Notes under the pieces: model-generated
Told to the model about the DNA's origin: nothing
Seen by the model: the letters and a program-made list of their open reading frames with translations, nothing else
Database searches by the model: none
Program-made: the position numbers and the translations under genes
Shown here: piece after piece, positions 56,688 through 64,000 of the stretch
Layout: each line of letters starts with the position of its first letter
Position numbering within the stretch: the stretch's first letter is position 1
Assembly (NCBI GenBank): GCA_036674765.1
Contig: JARVKI010000126.1
Span: forward strand, 1-64,000
DNA length: 64,000 nt
Direction: 5' to 3'
DNA from: Seiridium cupressi
Lineage: Eukaryota > Ascomycota > Sordariomycetes > Amphisphaeriales > Sporocadaceae

Positions 56688-59093
56688 TTTGGAGGGTAAA
56701 GTGAAGAGCGTAACTAGAGGCTGGATGATTGGATTGATTTTTCACAGGTTATGTATAGGACTGCAGATCGCATCTTATACTTCAAGTTTGTGCACAAGTT
56801 ATGCAACTGGAAAAATCCGGGAGACGGAACGAACTCGAAAATAAATTAAACCGATTGAGGGATCTCCACTTGTTTAGTAGAACAATCATTGATTGGCTGC
56901 CAAGCCTCCCTGATCACGGTGTTAAGGCCCAACGGACTCGAACGGACTCCGGATCCCTACTTTGACCTACAATTTAGGTGGGTTTCGGAGTGTTTTCCAT
57001 ATTTTTCATAAATGAGTGCCCGGCCTCAGCAATTGCCGAACCAGGAGGCGTCGCGTATTGCCGCTGGGTCCGTGATTACTCCAGCTGTTTTGATAAGACT
57101 GGCAACCACTGTAACGCCCCACTGTAATGCAAGCGGGGAGTGGTACGGAGGTCGCCGCCAAAAGTCATGGGCCGCCTAACGTGTGCACAGTGATGCAACA
57201 GCTGGCATCTAGCTGTCGACCAGCCGGTTGGGGAGACTGCTCTCAGCTGCTGACGAGCTGACAGATCTTGTAGCAAGTACATCAGCTGAGCTCAGCTGTG
57301 GAACACAGCATTGTCAGCTGCAACTGACTTCCATCTGTTTAAAAAGTAGTGCAAAAGTGGGGCGGCTCATGACTAATGACCGCGACCTCCGCACGGTTTA
57401 TGCGATGAGAAATGTTCTGCGGGTCCGTGCTCGGTTTCCGATCCGATAATTTTTTGCGAGAAAAAATAGGGGGTGCGGGGACGGGCACGTCGAGTATACC
57501 GGTATGTATGGATGAGCATATGTATGAGGAATGATCTGAGTTGCGGACCAATGACTTGAGACGCGTCATAAGCCGAAAGACTTTGGCAAGCTGCCTCGTT
57601 TAGAGACATGAGGGCGTCGAACCGCTACGGCATACATCGTAGCGTACTAAGGCAGCCAGAGTATGGGCAAAAGACCAGTAACCTGGCGTTGGTGTTTAGG
57701 GACAGTCAGAACTTCAAGAGCTACACAGCGGTACTCTTTTTCTACCCTCATCAGTAAACGGGTCAACGCCTGCGCACAGCGTCGAGGTCAATACCAAACT
57801 TCTTGGCATACAGTAAGCGGCCATTTCCGCTCGAATTTGATAAGCGACGTCGGTGGTAAGATAACCGAACGAACGCAGCAGTCGCTTCAAGCCTCTTCGA
57901 AGCTTCATGTTGCCGAATTGATGCCAGTCTGCTGACGGGGGTCTAGCTGCCCGGCTGGTGTTCATTGCGCGAGATCAAAGGGGTCCTCGACTATGTGCAC
58001 AGCTTCTTATGCAGTCTATGTTGGTCGAGCGGAACAATCGGAATCTTGTCAACAATTCGCTCTCGAACGAGGCTGGAACTGAACTACCAATGTCATGGCA
58101 TGGTCCTCTTACATATATGAGGGCCAGGTTGCAGGTCTATACGCAGCTCCGGGGCGCGCGAGCGACCCTTGAGGTATACCTCCAGCTTACATTGACGTTG
58201 GAATCGTTGAAGTCGCCTTTTTGTCGCTGACCACCTCCAGTGAAGTGCCGAGTAGATGGAAGCGATGAGAGTCAAGACGCAAGGCCAGACGATACTCAGT
58301 GTGGACCGTAGTGGTGGAGCTGCGACGTAGTTCACGTTGCGGTCGGGGAAATGCAGTCGAGAGAGACTGTAGTCAAAGTCATCGCAACATCCCGATAATC
58401 TTACGGCCAATGATAGCTGTCTTCTCTAGCTACGCGTAAAGACTTGGGGATTTGCGTGGCATATATGACGCGGGGTCGTCCGAAACGCTTGGGCAAGGCA
58501 AAATGGAATTTCAAGATGAAAAGTTGAGACGAGCAAAAGCTTTTAGCTGGGAGTTTACTCGCTTTAACATAGTTTCACGTGCACGCTGGTCGTCGAAAGA
58601 GAAAGCCGGCAATGATTGGTTGTGTTGTAGGTTTCAATTAAGCGCCCGATTTACCAGGTTTCAGCGTGGCTGAACTTATGCGCTACCTATTTTGGGTATC
58701 GTCGCCACCTACATAAGATTATAAAGTTTCGTTGCATATTTGACACTGCATGCCCAGCCTGTCTCTTCGCCTTGAAAGCACGTTTACGTGAAGTGGTTGC
58801 TGTCATGCAGCCTAAATATTATGGACAACCAGACAAGTTATGGGTTTACTGAAATATCGGGATTGTACTGTCTACCAACAATACTATGAATCCTGAGGCC
58901 AGCGTCCTAATGTAAAGACGTGACCATAAAGCAGTCCGAATGGATCGAAGCATAACCGACCGTGACGACATCATATTTATTGAAAGCTTCGCCTGATCTG
59001 ATGGCGAAAGTCTCGAGATCTCCGGACGCCGCAAACACAACCAAATGATGAATCCAGCGCAGGTATCAAACAGAATGCATCCAGAAAAGCTGT
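56688..59093. other. Gene-free stretch holding a candidate MITE
   Basis: About 2.4 kb without a supported gene. It contains the inverted-repeat element at 57146-57394. Confidence 0.55.
57146..57394. mobile_element. Candidate MITE: imperfect ~42-bp terminal inverted repeats
   Basis: The left arm (57146-57187, beginning CGGAGGTCGCCGCCAAAAG) matches the reverse complement of the right arm (57351-57394, ending CGCGACCTCCG). The shared words are CGGAGGTCGC, AGTCATG, GCCGCC and TGCAC. The interior of about 160 bp is rich in CAGCTG hexamers (at least five) and non-coding. This is consistent with a short non-autonomous DNA element or a foldback. I see no second copy in the window and no clear target-site duplication. 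Confidence 0.5.
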
Positions 59094-61293
59094 CTACAGG
59101 AACATGTGTCGGCTATCAGCATCCTTCCTCGATGCGCCTGGTGCCGTATAGTCCACGCCACTCAAGCTGGTGAGGTCCTTCTCGAACGTAGCCTGGATCT
59201 TGGTGACCTGCTGCAAAGTCTTCAGATCCAACTTGATCTTGTCGAATGTCGCCAAGCTCTCGGCCGCCTTGATGACGTTCTTGATCTGTCGACCGTTGAG
59301 GTCGTGCTCTGCAAGGATGGCGATGCCGACATCATCGATGTCTACACCACCTGGCACCATCTTGCAGAAGTTGCGCCAGATCTGCATGCGCGACTCGATC
59401 GACAGATCGGTATACCTGATCGGAATGTGGATTCGCGACTTGAATGCATCGTCGAAGGTGTTCACTCGGTTCGTGGTCAAGAAGAGGATGCCGGAGTAGT
59501 ACTCCAGGACGCGAAGAAAGACGCTGACCATAGCATTGCGGTGGAGATCATGGAGGGATCGTTTCTCGAGGAAGACGTCAGCCTCATCGATGAGCAACAC
59601 AGCGCGCCATGTCGATGTCATGTCCATGATCCGTGTAAGTTGGTGATCGAGATCCCCACTGGTGGTACCGAGGTCGCCCGAGGATACCATGTAGAGAGGC
59701 CGTCGAACGAACTCAGCCACGCACTCTGCTCACACGTTAGTAATTGTCATTTCATTTCATTTCATTTCATCCATGGCACAAGGACATACCGGCCGTCAGA
59801 GTCTTTCCCACTCCCGGTGGGCCGTGCAGCACACACACAAGACCTTGGCCTTTGCCCTTAACGATGTCGTCAAAGGTCTCGCGCTTCTCTGAATGAGTGG
59901 ACACGAGTGCTTGCACGGTCTTCTTCGTGCCGGCGTCCAATACCAGATCATCGAAGCACCGCGTGTTCCACTCGATGGGGAAGAGCTGGTCCGCGAAGAA
60001 CTCGAGGAACTTTTTGGCCGTAAATGAGTAGCCTCGCACTGTAGCATTGCAGAGCAAGACATCCTCATCGGACAACCTGTCATGCACGACCTCCTCTGAC
60101 ACAAACTCGGTGTTGCCACGAGCCCGCTTGCGTGCGCGATCATTTTTGGCAGATTCATCATTAGTCAACACCTTGACATGGAACGAATCGTTAGGCTCGA
60201 TTCGATGGTAGGTCTTGCAGTCGATCATAACACGCCCGGTGACATTGAAGCGCGCGTATCCCTTTTGCATCTTCTTGAGCGCGATTCCGTTGTATTGGAC
60301 GAAGTGCTGGCCGATGTAGCTCTCAAAGGTCCTGCCACGCTCGTACAGGTCCTCACGCACTGCATTGGCATCTTCCAGTAGATGAAGCGGCATGGTGGGC
60401 AGCTCGCCAAGTTCCTGTGTGCCACCGTACTTAGGAATGAATAGCTCCATCTTGCGGTTGCCGAGTCGCTCGCCGTCGAAGTCGACGAACTTCACCTTCA
60501 GGCCTAGACCTGGTAATTCGCCATAATCGTACCACGACTCCGTGACGCGGAAGGCTCGATGCTGCTCGAGAAGCTCACTGTAGATGATTGTGCTGGGCGG
60601 GAACAGCGTCCACAGATAGTCGTATCCGATAGCCTTGACGTCGCCATTGACACATCTCTTGTATGCGGCAGTGTCCGTTTCGAAATGTGTGGCGATCCAG
60701 GAAAGCAGCAACTTGAGCTGTGACAATGACTCATTGTCCTCGTCTTCCTCAAATCGCTTGACGCCTTGCGACTCAATCTCTTCTCGGTAATAGAATAGTG
60801 CGTGATATGGTGCCTCGATCTGGACATCATCCACGTCAATCGGGTCCGAGGGGTAGCTGCCAATGACATCGTAAAGCAGCTGTCTGATGGGCTGTGGGTT
60901 CACGTAGAGCCGTGTGTAGCTGAGCTCATTCTCTGTGTCGTAGTGCCTAACCAGGCAGAAGGCAAACAGCCGCCACCAGTCCTTCTGCTTGGGCTTCTCA
61001 ACGTCGTTCTTCCGCTCCTCAAGGTACTGCTCGTCTTTATCGTCATAACGACGATCGAGATGCTTGATCTCGCACTTCATGGTATCGTCTTGGGGCTCTC
61101 CGTCTGATGACTCTTTGCCCTTCACTCCCGCCTCATCCTTGACGTCGTCGGTCTTGACCGAAGCCTCGCCGTTGGAAGTATCAGATTCCTTCTTGCCGTT
61201 GACATGGCCATTGACGATGGGAATGATCACATCCTTCGTTGAAGAGGTCGGCTCACCACCTCCCTCCCCGGTTACGAGAATGCTGGGGGCCAT
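59094..61293 (-). CDS. AAA-family ATPase with DUF7025-like N-terminal domain
   Basis: Exons 61293-59790 and 59725-59094; 711 aa, from the ATG giving MAPSILVTGEGGG (a TTG 21 nt upstream is also open). Residues 1-90 are acidic/disordered. The middle domain (YTRLYVNPQPIRQLLYDVI, LLSWIATHFETDT, DYLWTLFPPSTIIYSELLEQHRAFRV, GKVMIDCKTYHRIEPN-like) matches the DUF7025 region of fungal AAA proteins. The ATPase has Walker A GPPGVGKT (491-498), Walker B LLIDEAD (545-551), sensor-1 LTTNRV and an arginine-bearing RIHIPIRYTDL. The intron (59789-59726) contains a (TTTCA)n microsatellite. A fungal family of unknown substrate, probably a remodeller. Intact. Confidence 0.9.
59751..59772. repeat. (ATTTC)n microsatellite in the AAA ATPase intron
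   Basis: Four to five head-to-tail ATTTC units just 5' of the acceptor on the transcribed strand. Confidence 0.75.
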
Positions 61294-62650
61294 TGTAAGG
61301 AATGTAGTGGCCAAGTTGTGAAATGAGGATAGTTGGTCTGTTTAGAAATTTGCAGGAAGGTGCCAAGAGGTGGTCAGTACCCGCCAACCAGCTTTGAGAG
61401 ATGGGGACAGGAAGTGAAAGGGAACAAAATGCGATGAAAATTTTCAAGAGGTCAGATTCGTAGATCGAAAGGACGATATATCGTTTTCAGAATCGTTGTG
61501 TGACTCTTACCGACCAATGGCCTTCAGCCACCGGAGCTACTCCACATTTCCCGCCAGGCAGCACGACCCATGGACCGAATGAGCCATCGAATTCACTTAT
61601 CTCAGAGTCCACAACATTGCGCCCTGTTGCCTTGTGTATGCGCGAGAGGCGACGGATCAGTATCCGTCGTTCCACACCTTGTAACCATCGGCCGGCGATC
61701 CGACTTGGTCAGGCAGCATCGCGGCTGAGCTGACCACTGAGGCGGAGGCAGCCAGCCTTACCAGCCTACAACCCCCAATGCGCAGTCGATCCGACGACTG
61801 TGTTGTCGCATAGATTGCGGTGATCCTTTCATTGTTCAAGATGGCAGTGCTATTCAACGATGGCGACTTTTATCGAGGTTTCTCATGCATGGGTGAGCAA
61901 AGAGAGGTCAAGACATTGCCGTTAGATGGACTTTTTCCACTTCGGTCAACGGTCGTGCCGGACCCCAGGCCGGGGCACGGCCAACCCCGCTCAGTGGACC
62001 GGGGCCTATCTGCATGCCGGCACAAGGGTTGCGATGCAAGCAGTCTAACTTATTCTTGCTGCTGTCTCACCGTGTCTTTCCTCAGCCTGATGACATTGGC
62101 TCTGCTCTGTTGAACCTCGCAGTAGCCCGCCCTGCCTATCTTGGCGCTGATTCTGACCATGTTCATTGTATTTCCCCCCAGGACAGTCATTCACTGCTGC
62201 AGACACCAACGAATGATGCTCTGCTAACTTGGACGTATGGCTTCTAGGCCTCCGACGCGGCATGTCGAGGTTAGATGCTCCAACCCCAATCCAATCAGTT
62301 CTAATCGACCTTTTGTGGGTTCTGGGTCTTTGTCCCATCAGGCTACTGCCAAGAAGCTCGTGGTGTGACAATAAGCGGGTGCATCTAACCGACATACATA
62401 GTTGTGTAGCCTGCTGCAGGCACCGAAGATCAACGCCCGCTCAACCTCAATCGCCAATGTAACTGCATAAGCTGCCTAATGACATCAGTCAGAGGACCGG
62501 TTGCCTGCCATTGGGTCTATAACGACTCTGTCGATCACTGATGGAGGGGTCGCTGACTCACAGCGAAGCAGATTGAACCTCAGTAGCGAAAGAATATTGC
62601 ATCTAGCTATCTGACTAAACTTCGGAACATGGAGCGGTAGATACAACCGA
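61294..62650. other. Intergenic region
   Basis: Upstream region of the AAA gene and, at its right end, the left breakpoint of the inverted fragment; no gene seen. Confidence 0.5.
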
Positions 62651-62683
62651 CCAGTCGCTGGAGTGGACTAGGCTGAGGGAGGC

Positions 62684-63255
62684 GCCGCCAACCATTTCGT
62701 CAACACCATTGAGACTGTTATTGGCGCCGACGGGGCGACTTGGGCGACGCATCAAGCATCGATTTGGCGATGGCGGGCAGAAAACCAAGAGGATTTCGTG
62801 GCTCACATGCAGTAGACACTGCCGCCAAACTTCACCGAAGCCGGCCATCCTCTCATCGTCAACCTGAACGGCCATAAGGGACCTGATCCCTTATTCCTCA
62901 AGATCACTTCCACCCAGACCTACACCTTCAATGCGAGCTTGACGTATGATCCCGACTCTCCAGCAGACAACAGTAAGCTGTCATTCGAGTGGGCTCTATA
63001 CTCCGATCCAACCAAGTTTCCGACGGACCTTGATGTCCAAATAGAGGCAGTTGGTGAATCAGGCGGTGTGTTGAAAGTGAATGATGCTGGGTTCTCCAAT
63101 GCGACACTGGGCCAGCAGATACAGATCACTGTGCCGGAGGTCGAGAGGAACACGGGTGCTAGGATTTTGGCCGATTTCCATCTCCTCTTGCAGGTCACCA
63201 TCAGTGGCGGCAAGTACCCTATCCGGAGATATCTGAGGATCGTCTGCGAGTGCCC
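62684..63255 (+). pseudogene. C-terminal half of a DUF1593/Sde182-like hydrolase, inverted relative to the N-terminal half
   Basis: Plus-strand reading: ANHFVNTIETVIGADGATW, ASIWRWRAENQEDFVAHMQ, then an in-frame TAG (62813-62815) where the family has Trp, then TLPPNFTEAGHPLIVNLNG. The Ig-like C-terminal domain follows (LTYDPDSPADNSKLSFEW, ITVPEV, LLLQVTISGGKYPIRRYLRIV). This is the distal part of the same family whose proximal part reads on the minus strand immediately to the right (63245-64000). The plus frame stays open to 63301, but beyond about 63255 it is only the antisense of the N-terminal part. It is not functional. Confidence 0.8.
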
Positions 63256-64000
63256 AGTCGGTGCGGTCGCGGTAGAAAATTCCGTTCTGAACCAGCCATA
63301 GGAAGCTAGGCGTGTCGCCCTCCATGGTGTAAATGATCTGAGGATACTGAGATCCGAGCAGCCCAAGTCAGATAGGCGCATGGATCCGTTGTAAATACCC
63401 GGATATCTTTTACATCGTTTCCATTCCCCTTGGAACGACTATGACCTGGCCACATGGACATGTATCGGTCTGAAGACCTGCACATGTGCAGAGAAACAGG
63501 CCGTGCAGAAAGCGTGGCTGGATGAGAATATGTCATCCTGGTCGGATATAGTGTAGAGCCTGATACGCGATCGCAATTCGCTGGCATCCGATAGCGGTAG
63601 AGTTTGATCCATCTGTAGTAAGGCTTGAGCGACAATGTTGGTGTCTCCCCAGACAGCGACAAAGAGCGGTTCGTCGGACTCCTGTAGGCTGGCAATGAGA
63701 CGTAGTTCACCCTCGCTGACCGTCTCATTGAGAGCGGCTCATCCATATGTCTGTGGTGTATTAGCAATCACTAACGGCTTGATGCACGAGAAAAGCTATA
63801 CCTTTGGCCCAGACGTAACGACCTGGGTCAAGTTTTCGGCGTGCTAATATAATGCACTCGGATGGACATGTTGATTCAGATCATCCACCACCTATCCATA
63901 CTTGCCAATGATGCTCTCCATTTCCTAAGGGTGGGTTTCGTTCGGAAGCCACCATGACGTCGTAGCACATATGCCTCTCGTGTCAAACTCATTCATGAAG
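63245..64000 (-). pseudogene. N-terminal half of the DUF1593/Sde182-like hydrolase (runs off the window)
   Basis: Minus-strand reading from the window edge: NEFDTRGICATTSWWLPNETHP, EMESIIGKYG, VVDDLNQHVHPSALY, HAENLTQVVTSGPK. After an intron come NETVSEGELRLIASLQ, LFVAVWGDTNIVAQALLQ, RIRLYTISDQDD and, further on, YTMEGDTPSFLWLVQNGI. Stops TAG at 63925-63927, 63892-63894 and 63844-63846, and TGA at 63739-63741, interrupt it. The three TAG codons fit CAG-to-TAG changes. The family is nucleoside-hydrolase-like and linked to polysaccharide degradation (cellulose-binding Sde182). The true start lies beyond base 64000. Confidence 0.8.

Noticed and set aside
1..64000. CRISPR arrays, bacterial operons, rRNA
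   Set aside because: No regularly spaced repeats or rRNA-like sequence; gene structure is eukaryotic throughout.

Overview
This window looks like nuclear DNA of a filamentous ascomycete. Genes are split by short introns (about 45-90 nt, GT..AG, CTAAC-type branch points). The core genes match Pezizomycotina families (COT-1/NDR kinase, Prp11/SF3A2, two-domain ADE2). The accessory families (DUF7580, acuF-type C2H2, fungal SLATT, DUF7707, PD-(D/E)XK-like, AAA with DUF7025-like N-terminus) are typical of Sordariomycetes. Hypocreales is my best guess, as inference only. The first ~435 bases are a nearly pure A/T block that ends abruptly, as at the edge of an AT-rich, RIP-type repeat island.

Layout. 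1-7.7 kb: AT-rich edge; a five-exon gene for a small secreted precursor with two near-identical Cys/Tyr repeats next to Kex2-type KR sites; a decayed DUF7580 gene; a C2H2 zinc-finger gene with two apparent frameshifts. 7.7-20 kb: sparse, with an intact UDP-glycosyltransferase, a PD-(D/E)XK nuclease-like gene, a truncated P450 and a conserved tubby-like protein. 21.6-28 kb: housekeeping core of COT-1-type kinase, SF3A2 and ADE2. 29.7-38.9 kb: a Cys-rich secreted protein, a fungal SLATT 2TM protein, a decayed ER-type Hsp70 (signal peptide and C-terminal RDEL), another gene remnant, and a Bin3/MePCE-type methyltransferase. 39.4-54.2 kb: a frameshifted secreted tripeptidyl-aminopeptidase-like hydrolase, an SRR1-like gene, a multipass membrane protein, a decayed epoxide-hydrolase-like gene, a DUF7707 single-pass surface protein, and two membrane-protein genes or remnants. 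54.8-64 kb: an intact Baeyer-Villiger-type monooxygenase, a candidate MITE, a AAA ATPase, and at the right edge a DUF1593/Sde182-like hydrolase gene whose C-terminal half is inverted.

Functional links are weak. The three core genes are unrelated housekeeping functions, and I see no convincing biosynthetic cluster. The strongest pattern is the contrast between intact core genes and accessory genes carrying one-base deletions or CAG-to-TAG type stops. That suggests gene decay, partly RIP-like, beside an AT-rich island. The most novel-looking locus is the repeat peptide precursor at 790-1287.
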